Assembly (NCBI GenBank): GCA_017502085.1
Contig: JAFVVQ010000052.1
Span: forward strand, 45,361 to 109,360
Source of the DNA: Clostridia bacterium
GTDB lineage: Bacteria; Bacillota; Clostridia; Oscillospirales; Acutalibacteraceae
Direction of reading: 5' to 3'
DNA: 64,000 nt
The notes beneath the pieces were generated by a model. It saw nothing but the letters and a program-made list of their open reading frames with translations. It was not told where the DNA came from and made no database searches. The translations under genes and the position numbers were made by a program. The first letter of the stretch is position 1, and each line of letters opens with the position of its first letter. Below are positions 1 through 8,990 of the stretch, piece after piece.

Positions 1-338
1 GAAGCTCTTGTCTTTCTCTTGGGTCTGAACGGTCTGTAAATATCTTCGATTTCTGTTATAGTTGACGCTTTATCAAGAGCGGCGGAAATATCGTCAGTAA
101 GCTTTTCCTGACCATCAATCAGACTTCTGACTTCCTCACGTCTCTTGTCAAGATTACGGAGATATTCGAGCCTTTCCGAAAGTTCTCTGATAACCTGATC
201 GTCAAGTGTTCCGTGAGCCTCTTTTCTGTATCGTGCGATAAAGGGGATAGTGTTTCCCTCATCAATAAGTTTTACTGTGTTTTCAACCTGCCAGGTCTGA
301 AGATTGAATTGTGCGGTTAATTCTTTAATAATGTCCAT
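1..338 (-). CDS. tex: Tex-family S1 RNA-binding protein, N-terminal 112 codons only
   Basis: The start codon is the ATG at 338 and the gene runs off the left edge, so only the first 112 residues are visible. They contain the stretch WQVENTVKLIDEGNTIPFIA followed by RYRKE and, further on, EDIYRPFRPKRKTRA, which are characteristic of the helical N-terminal domain of Tex, a cytoplasmic nucleic-acid-binding protein with YqgF-like, helix-hairpin-helix and C-terminal S1 domains implicated in transcription. The later domains lie outside the window. A GGTGAAAT ribosome binding site precedes the start, 9 bases after the stop of the upstream helicase-loader gene, so the two are probably cotranscribed. 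Confidence 0.88.
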   Translation of the reverse strand, partial: MDIIKELTAQFNLQTWQVENTVKLIDEGNTIPFIARYRKEAHGTLDDQVIRELSERLEYLRNLDKRREEVRSLIDGQEKLTDDISAALDKASTITEIEDIYRPFRPKRKTRA

Positions 339-347
339 GATTTCACC

Positions 348-1328
348 TTAAAAGTCCTTTTTGAGTTGTCTGATATCTTTTCCCAGGAAAAGTATTGAAA
401 CGTATCCGCCGATGATTCTTGACATCACTCTTTGAGAGTATTTTGCTTCAAGTTCATTCTTTGTAAGATTTGTGCTTATGATTACAGGTTTTGAACGGTT
501 GAGACGTGTGTTAATTATATTGTATACAGCGGATACTGTAAACTGGGTTGAAAATTCGGAGCCGAGATCATCGATTATCAGAAGGTCGCAGTCGAGAATT
601 TCATGTTCTTTTTCGCCGCTGTTATTATAACTGAACTTTTCTCTCTCGAGTGATGACAGTATATTCTGAGCAGAATCGTAAATGACTTTAAATCCGTTTT
701 CTGCAACGGTATTTGCGATTGCGAGAGAAAGATGAGTTTTGCCGAGACCCGTCGCACCGTGGAAATAAAGGCTTTCTGACTCAAGGCTGAAATCTTCTGC
801 GTAACATTTGCAGTATTCAAGAACCTCCGTCATTCTTTTTCTCGGAGAAACCCCTGTGTGTTCATCGATGGGCAGGGGGTAATAGTCGGTGTTGAAATTG
901 TCAAATGTACAGTCTGCACTCTGTGAAACGGATGCAAGGCTGTTTTTTGCAATCTCTTTGAGAAGCTGAGTGCGGCATTCGCAGATATAACCTTCAATAA
1001 AACCCGTGTCGCAACATTTTTTGCAAGTATACGGAGTTTCGAGATAATTCTCCGGATATCCGTTTTCTGCAAGAGCTTTTTTTATTGATTCCTGAATTGA
1101 CAGATTCAGTTTGGCGAGGGTTTCAATATAACCCTTCGCATCCTGACCCATTCCGAATGCCTTGACGACCGCAAGACCTGTTTCGGCAAGTTTAGCTTCG
1201 TATTTGGCGATTTCAGGTATTTTATCTGTTACTTCCATATGATGCGCAAGTTGAATCCTTTGAGCCTTATTGCGTCTGCTTTCAAGTATCTGTGTCGCCT
1301 TGAGAAGTGTTTCTTTTGAATAACTCAT
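348..1328 (-). CDS. DnaI/DnaC-type AAA+ helicase loader
   Basis: A 326-residue ATPase likely to load the replicative helicase. A cysteine cluster at residues 102-118 (CKKCC then CEC) looks like the zinc-binding region of DnaI-type loaders. A Walker A motif GATGLGKT follows at 191-198 and a Walker B motif LLIIDDLG further on, both part of the C-terminal AAA+ core. The start lies inside the 3' end of the upstream DnaD-domain gene (47-base overlap), which implies translational coupling. DnaD-domain protein plus DnaI-like ATPase is the primosome pairing known from Firmicutes. Phage-type DnaC-like loaders are similar, but the housekeeping context favours the chromosomal primosome. Confidence 0.85.
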   Translation of the reverse strand: MSYSKETLLKATQILESRRNKAQRIQLAHHMEVTDKIPEIAKYEAKLAETGLAVVKAFGMGQDAKGYIETLAKLNLSIQESIKKALAENGYPENYLETPYTCKKCCDTGFIEGYICECRTQLLKEIAKNSLASVSQSADCTFDNFNTDYYPLPIDEHTGVSPRKRMTEVLEYCKCYAEDFSLESESLYFHGATGLGKTHLSLAIANTVAENGFKVIYDSAQNILSSLEREKFSYNNSGEKEHEILDCDLLIIDDLGSEFSTQFTVSAVYNIINTRLNRSKPVIISTNLTKNELEAKYSQRVMSRIIGGYVSILFLGKDIRQLKKDF

Positions 1329-2373
1329 CTTTTTTCTTCTTCTTTCTGTCGTATTTCAGTTCACCGTGAATTGACTGTTGTTCGAATTTATCGAGGTCAT
1401 ATGACGGACTTATTTCAAGGAGTGAGTTTTTTGATTTTGAAGTTTTAGCGGGTTTTGGGCCGGAATTCAATCTTTCCTGAGCAAGTCCGTTTTCAAGCTT
1501 CTCGGGGGTAGTCCATTTCTTTTCGTACCAGGTCGTGAGAATTCTGTCGATGTATTTGAAATTAAGTTTACCTGTATGATTTGCCATCTCTTCATAAGCC
1601 AGAACAATCATATCAAGTGAGAATTTCATATCATTTATCCATTTTTTAAGAAACGGAATTTGTGAATTTGTCGGTCTCGGATTACTGATACCGGTTGCTG
1701 CAGCGAAAGACTTCCAGAGCGAATTGACATTTTTGAGTTCTGTTATCTGTTCTGCGGCTTTTTCAAGAGTATCAATTTCTCTGAGACCCCAATCCTTGCC
1801 TACGGTCTGTATGTATGAATAATTGACCTTGCCTACGGATACACAGTAATCAATAAGCATAAAAAGTACTTCTGTCGGTAATCCGTAATGATCGTGAAGC
1901 AGAAGCAGAGTGCATTGACCTTCGTATCCTACTGTTTTTCCGAGTTTTGCCTGAGCTTCCTGAAAAAGGTGACCGATTTCAGGCGATTCCTCAATTCGGG
2001 TTGCGATTTCATAACTTGAAGGTTTTGAGGGTCTTGTTAATTCTTTGTTATCTTCTGCTTCGGTGACAGCTGTTGAATTCACATCTTTCTTCGGCGAGGC
2101 GGTTTTGGGGGGAGAAGTAAACTTTGGCGTTTCTCCGTTTGATTGAAGGATTCCTGTCAGCTTCCAATAGTCAAGATAGTCGGGAGCATCTGCAATATCA
2201 ATTTTAATGTCTTCGCACATTTTTTCAATATCAGGATTTTCGGGTGAATTTCTCAATATCCATAAAAGAACTTTGAGCTGCTCTGCGTTTGCAACTCGGA
2301 TATGATCGTCGACAATTGATGTGGGGACGGCAAAAATCGATCTGAATACCGTCGGGTTTACTGAATAACTCAT
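1282..2373 (-). CDS. DnaD-domain replication initiation protein
   Basis: A 363-residue protein. I chose the ATG at 2373 because a GGAG box lies about 8 bases upstream and a promoter lies at 2411-2438. The open frame continues further upstream only into an AT-rich hydrophobic translation with no homology to anything I recognise. The N-terminal part resembles the winged-helix region of DnaD/DnaB family proteins, then comes a charged linker, then a DnaD-like domain (about residues 200-330, with LDMIVLAYEEMANHTGKLNF and a following YIDRILTTW). The very basic C-terminus, with KKKKK, overlaps the next gene. It probably acts in primosome assembly with the adjacent loader ATPase. Confidence 0.8.
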   Translation of the reverse strand: MSYSVNPTVFRSIFAVPTSIVDDHIRVANAEQLKVLLWILRNSPENPDIEKMCEDIKIDIADAPDYLDYWKLTGILQSNGETPKFTSPPKTASPKKDVNSTAVTEAEDNKELTRPSKPSSYEIATRIEESPEIGHLFQEAQAKLGKTVGYEGQCTLLLLHDHYGLPTEVLFMLIDYCVSVGKVNYSYIQTVGKDWGLREIDTLEKAAEQITELKNVNSLWKSFAAATGISNPRPTNSQIPFLKKWINDMKFSLDMIVLAYEEMANHTGKLNFKYIDRILTTWYEKKWTTPEKLENGLAQERLNSGPKPAKTSKSKNSLLEISPSYDLDKFEQQSIHGELKYDRKKKKKDELFKRNTSQGDTDT

Positions 2374-2410
2374 TTTTACAACTCCATTTTGAATTAAGCG
2401 ATACTTTGTA

Positions 2411-2438
2411 ATTATAACACAAACTAACCGCAAATCAA
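2411..2438 (-). promoter_or_regulatory. Sigma-A promoter of the dnaD-like operon
   Basis: On the minus strand TTGATT (2433-2438) and an extended -10 TGTTATAAT (hexamer at 2411-2416) are separated by 16 bases. Transcription would start near 2404, about 30 bases upstream of the chosen start codon. Confidence 0.6.
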
Positions 2439-2561
2439 AACATTTTTTGATAAAAAAATATCTTTTTACATCGACATATATAATAATGTAATATAATACA
2501 ATCGGTTGTGGTTTAAATTTTGTGATGCACAAGATTGTTGTCAAAAATAACAAAAGAAAGC

Positions 2562-2595
2562 AAAAAGAAAAAGAGACCGCTTGATGCAGTCTCTT
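2562..2595 (-). terminator. Rho-independent terminator of rpmB
   Basis: On the minus strand a 7-bp stem (AAGAGAC with GTCTCTT, 2571-2577 and 2589-2595) with an 11-base loop is followed by TTTTTCTTTTTG. It lies 16 bases after the rpmB stop. Confidence 0.8.
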
Positions 2596-2611
2596 AATCA
2601 TGCGTTATTAA

Positions 2612-2800
2612 TCAAACGGCTCTTGTAACCTTACCTGAGCGAAGGCATCTTGTGCAAGCATAAACTCTCTTGGGAGTGCCGTTTACAACAGCCTTGACTC
2701 TCTTAACGTTGGGCTTCCATGTTCTGTTTGAACGTCTGTGAGAATGGGAAACCTGAATGCCGAATGACACATTTTTACCGCAGAAATCACATTTTGCCAT
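2612..2800 (-). CDS. rpmB: 50S ribosomal protein L28, zinc-type
   Basis: A 62-residue basic protein of the usual L28 length. It keeps the four-cysteine zinc version of the family (CDFC near the N-terminus, CTRC near the C-terminus) and the conserved core VSHSHRRSNRTWKPN. L28 is a large-subunit ribosomal protein. The gene stands alone, with its own promoter and terminator, and is divergent from recA. The C+ form matters because many Firmicutes also carry a zinc-independent paralogue induced by zinc shortage; none is visible here. Confidence 0.97.
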   Translation of the reverse strand: MAKCDFCGKNVSFGIQVSHSHRRSNRTWKPNVKRVKAVVNGTPKRVYACTRCLRSGKVTRAV

Positions 2801-2835
2801 GTGTCACACCTCCTTTTTAGTCATTAACAGATGAT

Positions 2836-2864
2836 ATATTAGCAGATAATTTAAGAAATTGCAA
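2836..2864 (-). promoter_or_regulatory. Sigma-A promoter of rpmB
   Basis: Minus-strand TTGCAA (2859-2864), 17-base spacer, then TGC-TAATAT (hexamer at 2836-2841), an extended -10 arrangement. It lies about 35 bases upstream of the rpmB start. Confidence 0.6.
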
Positions 2865-2921
2865 GAGTTTTTTTATATTTTTTGAAAGTTTTAAAAAAAT
2901 AAAAATTTTTTCATTTATCTA

Positions 2922-2970
2922 TTGCTTTTTTTGTCAGTTTGTTATACAATACCGATAGAACATTTGTTTG
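2922..2970 (+). promoter_or_regulatory. recA promoter with LexA (SOS) box
   Basis: TTGCTT (2922-2927), a 17-base spacer and TACAAT (2945-2950) form a sigma-A promoter. Immediately downstream, at 2957-2970, the sequence AGAACATTTGTTTG matches 12 of 14 positions of the Gram-positive LexA consensus CGAACRNRYGTTYG. A repressor bound there would cover the transcription start, giving standard DNA-damage control of recA and whatever follows it in the operon. Confidence 0.85.
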
Positions 2971-2992
2971 ATTGAAGTCAGGAGGTTATAAT

Positions 2993-4099
2993 ATGGCAGA
3001 CAAAAAGAAAGCACTTGAAACCGCACTTGCTCAGATTGAAAAGGCATACGGCAAAGGAACCATTATGCGTTTGGGTGAAAACAGCGGAATGAATGTTGAA
3101 GCAATTTCCACAGGATCTATTTCTCTTGATGCCGCAACAGGTATCGGCGGTATGCCCAAGGGCAGAATTATTGAAATATACGGTCCCGAATCATCGGGTA
3201 AAACTACACTTGCGCTGACTGTAATTGCTGAGGCACAGAAACAGGGCGGTGAAGCTGCGTTCATCGATGCTGAACACGCACTTGACCCTGCATATGCATC
3301 CAATCTCGGTGTTGACGTTGATGCTCTTCTTGTTTCTCAGCCCGATAACGGTGAACAGGCTCTTGAGATAGCGGAAGCACTTGTTCGCTCAGGTGCGCTT
3401 GACGTTGTTGTTATCGACTCTGTTGCAGCTCTTGTTCCGCGTTCTGAAATCGAAGGTGAAATGGGCGATTCACACGTTGGTGCACATGCAAGACTTATGT
3501 CTCAGGCTCTCCGTAAAATTGCGGGTGCCGTTGCGAAATCAAATACAATTATTATTTTTATCAATCAGCTTCGTGAAAAAGTCGGCGTTGTTTACGGTAA
3601 CCCTGAAGTAACAACGGGTGGTCGTGCGCTCAAATTCTATTCAACAATGAGAATTGAAGTTCGCAGATCCGAGGCTCTCAAAGGTGCAGGTAATGAAATT
3701 GTAGGCAACCGCACAAGAGCGAAGATTGTAAAGAATAAGGTTGCTCCTCCATTTAAGGAGGCAGAGTTTGATATTCTTTACGGCAGAGGTATTTCAAGAG
3801 ACGGCGAAATCGTTGACCTTGGTGTAAAATTCGGCATTATTCAGAAGAGCGGTGCGTGGTTCTCTTACGGTGATATGAGACTTGCTCAGGGAAGAGACAA
3901 CACAAGAGAAATGCTTATGAATGATCCCGCACTTTTCAAAGAAATCAATGATAAAGTTGTTGCCGCTCTTAAAGAGGCAGCATCTTCTTCAAAACTAAAG
4001 AAACCCAGACCTGCAATGCCCGAGATGCCTGCACCTGTTCCCACCACAAAAGCGAGCGCAAGAGCAAAGCTTGATATTGTGGTTGATGATGACGATTAA
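2993..4099 (+). CDS. recA: Recombinase RecA
   Basis: A 368-residue protein, full length for the family. RecA polymerises on single-stranded DNA, catalyses strand exchange and triggers LexA self-cleavage. Walker A GPESSGKT is at residues 64-71, followed by the conserved [10 protein letters not shown], the L1/L2 regions ([35 protein letters not shown]) and an acidic C-terminal tail ending in VDDDD. The start is the ATG at 2993, 7 bases after AGGAGG; the upstream in-frame TTG at 2972 would overlap that site. It is the first gene of recA-recX-rimO-pgsA and lies behind a LexA box. Confidence 0.98.
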   Translation: MADKKKALETALAQIEKAYGKGTIMRLGENSGMNVEAISTGSISLDAATGIGGMPKGRIIEIYGPESSGKTTLALTVIAEAQKQGGEAAFIDAEHALDPAYASNLGVDVDALLVSQPDNGEQALEIAEALVRSGALDVVVIDSVAALVPRSEIEGEMGDSHVGAHARLMSQALRKIAGAVAKSNTIIIFINQLREKVGVVYGNPEVTTGGRALKFYSTMRIEVRRSEALKGAGNEIVGNRTRAKIVKNKVAPPFKEAEFDILYGRGISRDGEIVDLGVKFGIIQKSGAWFSYGDMRLAQGRDNTREMLMNDPALFKEINDKVVAALKEAASSSKLKKPRPAMPEMPAPVPTTKASARAKLDIVVDDDD

Positions 4100-4102
4100 T
4101 CT

Positions 4103-4729
4103 ATGAAAATTACCGTAACAAAGGGCAAACAAAATAAAATACACATTTACTGCGATGGTGAATATTCATTCACCGTTGACGCTGAGTATTGGTTCAGCAG
4201 TCCTTATCACGGTAAAGACACGATTGATTCCGAGGAGTCGTCGGCATTTTATGATGCCGTCGGCTCCCGCTGTGCTTTCATTGCGGGGCTACGTCTTCTT
4301 TCGTACCGTGATCACAGTGAAAAAGAGCTTTTTATAAAATTAGTTCAGAAAGGGCATAAAAAAATATATGCGGAAAATGCTGTTTCTCAACTGAAAGAAT
4401 ACCGATACATTGACGATGAAAGGGTAGCTGAAATATATGCAAAAGACCTTTTTGAAAGAAAGGGAATGAGCATTAATGCAATCGTTTCAGAACTGTGCAG
4501 AAAAGGAATTTCACGGGAAATTGCACTTGAAACGGTCGAAAAACTTGACAACGAGCCGATTTTGCGTATTATAGATTTATTGAATAAAAAATATTTCCGC
4601 TATCTCAGTGACGATAAAGGTGTTCGAAAAACAATATCTGCGCTTCAGCGTCTTGGCTATAAATGGTCAGATATTAATTCGGCACTTCGTCAGTATGAAA
4701 TTGAAACGGAGGATTTCGGCGATGTATAA
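4103..4729 (+). CDS. recX: Regulatory protein RecX
   Basis: A 208-residue helical protein of the RecX family, which binds RecA filaments and modulates recombinase activity. The N-terminal extension (about 70 residues, partly beta-like) is followed by the three-helix RecX repeats, with YRDHSEKELFIKLVQKGH as the clearest signature and repeated YIDDERVA / GISREIALE-type helices. It begins 3 bases after recA, so it shares the SOS promoter. Its last 8 bases overlap the start of rimO, implying translational coupling. Confidence 0.92.
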   Translation: MKITVTKGKQNKIHIYCDGEYSFTVDAEYWFSSPYHGKDTIDSEESSAFYDAVGSRCAFIAGLRLLSYRDHSEKELFIKLVQKGHKKIYAENAVSQLKEYRYIDDERVAEIYAKDLFERKGMSINAIVSELCRKGISREIALETVEKLDNEPILRIIDLLNKKYFRYLSDDKGVRKTISALQRLGYKWSDINSALRQYEIETEDFGDV

Positions 4730-6047
4730 AATTGGAATGATTTCACTCGGGTGTCCTAAAAATCAGGTTGATGCCGAGAGAATGCTTGCCGCACTTGACA
4801 GAAATGAATTTGAAATTGCGGATTGCTATGACGGTGTTGATGCTGTTATAGTCAACACCTGCGGGTTTATTGACGATGCAAAGCGTGAAGCAATTGAGAA
4901 TATTCTTGATATGGCTCAGCTCAAGGAAGACGGTACCGTTAAAAAAATTATCGTCACAGGATGTCTTGCGCAGAGACATCAGCAGGAAATTTTCAGTGAA
5001 ATACCCGAAGTTGATGCAGTTATCGGTATCGGCGCAAATGCTGATATTGCTGACATTGTCAGAAGGGTAATTGAGGGGGAGAGCGTTTATGAAATGCCCG
5101 ATAATTCTCTTCTTCCTCTTGTCGGCGAAAGGTTGCTGACAACTCCTGAATATTGGTCGTATCTCAAAATAGCTGACGGTTGCTCAAACCGTTGCACATA
5201 TTGTGCGATTCCATCAATCAGAGGCGATTTCAGAAGTGTCGAATTTGAAACGCTTATCGATGAAGCAAAGGCTCTTGCCGATGCGGGAACAAAAGAACTT
5301 ATTCTTATTGCTCAGGATACAACGAACTACGGTATGGACCTTTACGGTAAACTTCGTCTGCCCGAGCTTCTTGATGCTCTTTGCGAAATTGACGGTATTG
5401 AGTGGATAAGACTCCTTTATTGTTATCCCGATAAAATTACCGATGAACTTCTTGAAACTATGGCTCGTCAGCCGAAAATTGTTCATTATATTGACCTCCC
5501 TCTTCAGCACGCAGATGACAAAATACTTAAGGCTATGAACAGAAGGGGAGATAACGCTTTTCTTCGTGAAACCATCGGAAGAATACGCACTGCAATGCCT
5601 GATGCGGTTATCCGTACTACATTTATTATCGGTTTCCCCGGTGAAGGCGAAGAAGAGTTTGAGACTCTTGCAGAGTTTGTCAATGAAATTGAATTTGACA
5701 GACTTGGCTGTTTTTCATATTCTCCGCAGGAAGGTACGCCTGCATTTGATTTTGAAGATCAGGTTGATGAAGAAACCAAGCTTCGCAGAGGCGAAATAAT
5801 TATGGGGGATCAGCTTGAGATTGTTAATCTGAAAAATCATGAAAAAATCGGAAATACTTACCGTGTTCTTGTTGAAGATTATGACGGCTACAGTGACAGC
5901 TACAGCGGAAGAACATATATGGATGCACCCGATATTGACGGAAAAATTGTTTTCACAACCAATAAGTCTTACAACAATGGTGATTTTACTTACGTTGAAG
6001 TTATCGGTATGAATGATTACGACCTCATCGGCAAAGATGTTTCATAA
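4722..6047 (+). CDS. rimO: Ribosomal protein S12 methylthiotransferase RimO
   Basis: A 441-residue radical SAM enzyme that adds a methylthio group to an aspartate of ribosomal protein S12. The N-terminal UPF0004 cluster has Cys at 11, 47 and 81 (starting SLGCPKNQVDAERM). The radical SAM triad CxxxCxxC is at C154, C158 and C161 (GCSNRCTYCAIP). The C-terminus is the TRAM domain. SLGCPKN and the residues after the triad fit RimO rather than MiaB. The start is the ATG at 4722, preceded by GGAGG and overlapping recX. Confidence 0.95.
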   Translation: MYKIGMISLGCPKNQVDAERMLAALDRNEFEIADCYDGVDAVIVNTCGFIDDAKREAIENILDMAQLKEDGTVKKIIVTGCLAQRHQQEIFSEIPEVDAVIGIGANADIADIVRRVIEGESVYEMPDNSLLPLVGERLLTTPEYWSYLKIADGCSNRCTYCAIPSIRGDFRSVEFETLIDEAKALADAGTKELILIAQDTTNYGMDLYGKLRLPELLDALCEIDGIEWIRLLYCYPDKITDELLETMARQPKIVHYIDLPLQHADDKILKAMNRRGDNAFLRETIGRIRTAMPDAVIRTTFIIGFPGEGEEEFETLAEFVNEIEFDRLGCFSYSPQEGTPAFDFEDQVDEETKLRRGEIIMGDQLEIVNLKNHEKIGNTYRVLVEDYDGYSDSYSGRTYMDAPDIDGKIVFTTNKSYNNGDFTYVEVIGMNDYDLIGKDVS

Positions 6048-6057
6048 AGGAGTTTCA

Positions 6058-6618
6058 ATGAATTTACCTAACAAATTAACTGTTCTCAGAATAATTCTGA
6101 CCCCGTTTTATCTTCTTGCGATGCTTGTTGAATTCAGATATCATTATCTTGTTGCGGCATTGATTTTTATTGTCGCATCGCTTACGGATATGCTTGACGG
6201 CAAGATCGCAAGAAAGAGAAATCTCATCACAACTTTCGGTAAACTTTGTGACCCTCTTGCAGATAAGATGCTTACTACTGCAGCTCTTCTTGCATTTATG
6301 GAGCTTGATATATGCAGTATCTGGATTGTTATGATTGTTCTCACAAGGGAATTTCTTGTCACTTCATTCAGACTTGTTGCTTCGGCGCAGGGTATTGTTA
6401 TTGCCGCCGGTATCTGGGGAAAACTCAAAACGGCAAGTCAAATGGTTTTCTCTATTGTCATAATGTTGGCAATCCATTTGTTTGAGTGTTATTCGTGGGA
6501 TTTTGCGATTCTTTCAACGGTTTCCAATGTCTTACTCGGCATTACTGCGGTGCTGACTGTTGTTTCCGGAGTCAAATATATTGTCGACGGTGTAAAAGTC
6601 ATTGATATTTCAATGTGA
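6058..6618 (+). CDS. pgsA: CDP-diacylglycerol--glycerol-3-phosphate 3-phosphatidyltransferase
   Basis: A 186-residue integral membrane enzyme that commits CDP-diacylglycerol to phosphatidylglycerol synthesis. The CDP-alcohol phosphatidyltransferase motif is complete: D44, D47-G48, A51-R52, G61, D65, D69. Several hydrophobic helices follow. The ATG at 6058 has AAAGGAG 6-7 bases upstream and lies 10 bases after the rimO stop; rimO-pgsA is a common clostridial arrangement. I see no terminator after it, so transcripts could run into the cysE leader. Confidence 0.93.
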   Translation: MNLPNKLTVLRIILTPFYLLAMLVEFRYHYLVAALIFIVASLTDMLDGKIARKRNLITTFGKLCDPLADKMLTTAALLAFMELDICSIWIVMIVLTREFLVTSFRLVASAQGIVIAAGIWGKLKTASQMVFSIVIMLAIHLFECYSWDFAILSTVSNVLLGITAVLTVVSGVKYIVDGVKVIDISM

Positions 6619-6636
6619 TTTTGTTGATTTTCCCGA

Positions 6637-6664
6637 TTGACTTTTTTGCAAATTATAATATAAT
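6637..6664 (+). promoter_or_regulatory. Sigma-A promoter of the cysE-cysS T-box operon
   Basis: TTGACT (6637-6642), 16-base spacer, TATAAT (6659-6664). Transcription would begin near 6671, about 20 bases before the structured leader. Confidence 0.7.
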
Positions 6665-6674
6665 AATCTTAATA

Positions 6675-6927
6675 TTAAAATGCTATCGGCGGGAGAGTAT
6701 CTGCAACAATGCATATCAGAGAGGAAGCAGGCAGCTGAAAATGCTTCTTATGTTTGTGCGGTGAAGTGCACCCGACGGCACGCAGGGGGAATTCACAGTA
6801 TCTCTGCGCGTAAGATCTGCGTTAAAGATTCGGTCAGCGCTTTTGCGTTACCCTGAGTTATAAACAGGAGTGGAACCGCGTTAATTTACGCCTCCGTAGT
6901 CTTTTCGACTGCGGAGCTTTTTATTTT
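6675..6927 (+). ncRNA. T-box riboswitch, cysteine-responsive
   Basis: A leader of about 250 bases fills the gene-free stretch between pgsA and cysE. The universal T-box core AGGAGTGGAACCGCG lies at 6866-6880 and can pair in an antiterminator with the uncharged tRNA CCA end. It is followed by a terminator with a 10-bp stem (6892-6901 with 6907-6916) and the run CTTTTTATTTT. Upstream, a long stem I region carries GGTGAAG-TGC-ACCC; the TGC at 6767-6769 is the likely specifier codon, which is a cysteine codon and agrees with the downstream cysE and cysS genes. Uncharged tRNA-Cys should turn the operon on. The specifier position is inferred without folding. Confidence 0.92.
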
Positions 6928-6944
6928 GTTACGGAGGTGTATTT

Positions 6945-7574
6945 ATGTTCAGACAGCTTCGCGAGGATATTGAGTGCGTCAAATCCCGTGACCCTGCCGC
7001 AAGGTCTTTCTTTGAAATATTCTTTCTTTATCCCGGACTCAAAGCGATCAGACTTCACAGACTGGCTTATTGGTTTTATTCTCACAATATGTTTTTTATG
7101 GCTCGTTGGATTTCTCAGCGTGCTTCAAAAAAAACGGGTATTGAAATACATCCTGCGGTTAAAATCGGAAAAAGATTTTTTATCGACCACGGAACCGGCG
7201 TTGTTATCGGTGAGACAGCGGTTATCGGTGATGATGTTACGATTTATCAGGGAGTAACTCTCGGCGGTACGGGCAAACATACCGGTAAACGACATCCTAC
7301 AATCGGCAATAACGTTATGATCGGTGCGGGCGCAAAGGTACTTGGACCGCTTGAAATAGGTGATAACTCGAGAATTGCTGCGGGAGCGGTTGTTCTTAAT
7401 GATATTCCTGCCAATTCAACTGCAGTCGGTGTTCCCGCAAGGGTTGTCAAGAAAGACGGTATCAGAGTCGATGATCTTAATCAGGTTGATATTCCGGACC
7501 CTGTTGCACAGGAAATAGCGAGACTCGAAAGTGATATTATTTTATTAAAAAAGCAACTCAACAAGGAGGATTAG
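6945..7574 (+). CDS. cysE: Serine O-acetyltransferase
   Basis: A 209-residue acyltransferase that makes O-acetylserine, the carbon skeleton for cysteine. The N-terminal helical region (LAYWFYSHNMFFMARWISQRA) is followed by left-handed beta-helix hexapeptide repeats with the signature HPAVKIGKRFFIDHGTGVVI and the catalytic GGTGKHTGKRHPTIG segment. GGAGGTGT lies just upstream of the ATG at 6945, and cysS follows 3 bases after the stop. The T-box upstream makes expression depend on cysteinyl-tRNA charging. No cysK is seen in the window. Confidence 0.95.
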   Translation: MFRQLREDIECVKSRDPAARSFFEIFFLYPGLKAIRLHRLAYWFYSHNMFFMARWISQRASKKTGIEIHPAVKIGKRFFIDHGTGVVIGETAVIGDDVTIYQGVTLGGTGKHTGKRHPTIGNNVMIGAGAKVLGPLEIGDNSRIAAGAVVLNDIPANSTAVGVPARVVKKDGIRVDDLNQVDIPDPVAQEIARLESDIILLKKQLNKED

Positions 7575-7577
7575 AAT

Positions 7578-8969
7578 ATGAAAATATTTAACACACTCAC
7601 AAAAGAAAAAGTTGATTTTGTGCCCATTAACGAGGGCGAAGTCAAGATTTATGCCTGCGGTCCTACCGTGTATAATTTTATCCACATCGGTAATGCCAGA
7701 CCTATCTGTGTTTTTGACGTTCTTCGCAGATATCTTGAATACAGAGGCTACAAGGTTACTTTCGTTCAGAATTTTACCGATATCGACGATAAGATTATCA
7801 AGCGTGCGAATGAAGAGGGAACGGATTACGAAACTGTTTCAAAGAAATACATTGAGGAATTCTGGACAGATGCAAACGGCCTCAATTTCAGACCCGCAAC
7901 AGTTCATCCTCTTGCAACAGAAAATATTGATAAGATTATTGAAATCGTTTCAGGTCTTATTGATAACGGTCACGCATATGCTGTAGACGGTGATGTTTAT
8001 TTCAGCACAAAAACTTTCAATGAATACGGTAAGCTTTCGCATCAGCCTCTTGAAGAACTTGAAGCCGGTGCAAGAATTATGGTAGGTGATATCAAGAGAG
8101 ACCCGATGGATTTTGCGCTCTGGAAGTCGGCAAAACCCGGTGAGCCTTATTGGGATTCTCCCTGGGGCAAAGGTCGCCCCGGCTGGCATATCGAATGTTC
8201 TGCCATGGTATGCAGATATCTTGGTGAAAGCATTGATATCCATTGCGGCGGTCAGGATCTCGTGTTCCCTCATCATGAAAATGAAATCGCACAGAGTGAA
8301 TGCTTTACAGGTAAACCCTTTGCAAAATACTGGATGCACAACGGATATATCAACGTTGATAACGTCAAGATGTCAAAGTCACTCGGTAATTTCAAGACTG
8401 TCCGCGATGTTGCTGCAGTTTACGGCTATGAGCCTATCCGATATCTTATGATTTCATCTTCTTACAGAAGCCCAATCAATTACAGTATTGATATTATCGA
8501 ACAGTGCAAGGCTTCACTTACAAGACTTTACACTTGCCGTGACAGTATCGATTTTGAGCTCAAGAATGCTGCTGACGGAGAGCTTAACGTTGCAGTCAAA
8601 GAACAGCTTGATAAGAGAGTTGCTCAGTTTATCGAGGCTATGGACGATGATCTCAACACAGCTGACGGTATTGCTGCAGTGTTTGAACTTGTCAGAGATA
8701 TCAACACTCTTGTAATCGGCAAGGGTGAATCAAAAGCGACGGTTGAATATGCCGCTAAGATTTTTGATGAACTCACAGGTGTTCTCGGTCTTGTTTATAA
8801 CCGTCAGACTGAAGTTCTGGATGCTGATATCGATGCTATGATTGAAGCAAGAACTCAGGCAAGAAAAGAAAAGAACTGGGCTGAGGCTGACCGTATCAGA
8901 GACGAACTCAAGGCTATGGGCATCGTTCTCGAAGATACCGCTCAGGGTGTCAAGTGGCACAGAGAATAA
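7578..8969 (+). CDS. cysS: Cysteinyl-tRNA synthetase
   Basis: A 463-residue class I aminoacyl-tRNA synthetase, of normal length. The HIGH motif reads HIGN at residues 36-39 and KMSKS is at 264-268. The first zinc ligand, C27, lies in YACGPT, and further ligands lie in the region GWHIECSAM and [11 protein letters not shown]. Downstream of KMSKS come the anticodon-binding helices. It is the second gene of the T-box operon and is terminated by a hairpin 21 bases after the stop. Confidence 0.97.
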   Translation: MKIFNTLTKEKVDFVPINEGEVKIYACGPTVYNFIHIGNARPICVFDVLRRYLEYRGYKVTFVQNFTDIDDKIIKRANEEGTDYETVSKKYIEEFWTDANGLNFRPATVHPLATENIDKIIEIVSGLIDNGHAYAVDGDVYFSTKTFNEYGKLSHQPLEELEAGARIMVGDIKRDPMDFALWKSAKPGEPYWDSPWGKGRPGWHIECSAMVCRYLGESIDIHCGGQDLVFPHHENEIAQSECFTGKPFAKYWMHNGYINVDNVKMSKSLGNFKTVRDVAAVYGYEPIRYLMISSSYRSPINYSIDIIEQCKASLTRLYTCRDSIDFELKNAADGELNVAVKEQLDKRVAQFIEAMDDDLNTADGIAAVFELVRDINTLVIGKGESKATVEYAAKIFDELTGVLGLVYNRQTEVLDADIDAMIEARTQARKEKNWAEADRIRDELKAMGIVLEDTAQGVKWHRE

Positions 8970-8990
8970 TTTCAGGCTGATTTATAGTCA

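Noticed and set aside
2374-2601. Upstream extension of the DnaD-domain frame
   Set aside because: The first 76 residues would be a hydrophobic, AT-rich sequence without homology, and the well-placed GGAG and promoter support the start at 2373.
4239-4260. CGGCAT-TTTATG-ATGCCG hairpin inside recX
   Set aside because: Only 6 bp with no U tract; codon sequence explains it. A recA-recX attenuator cannot be claimed.
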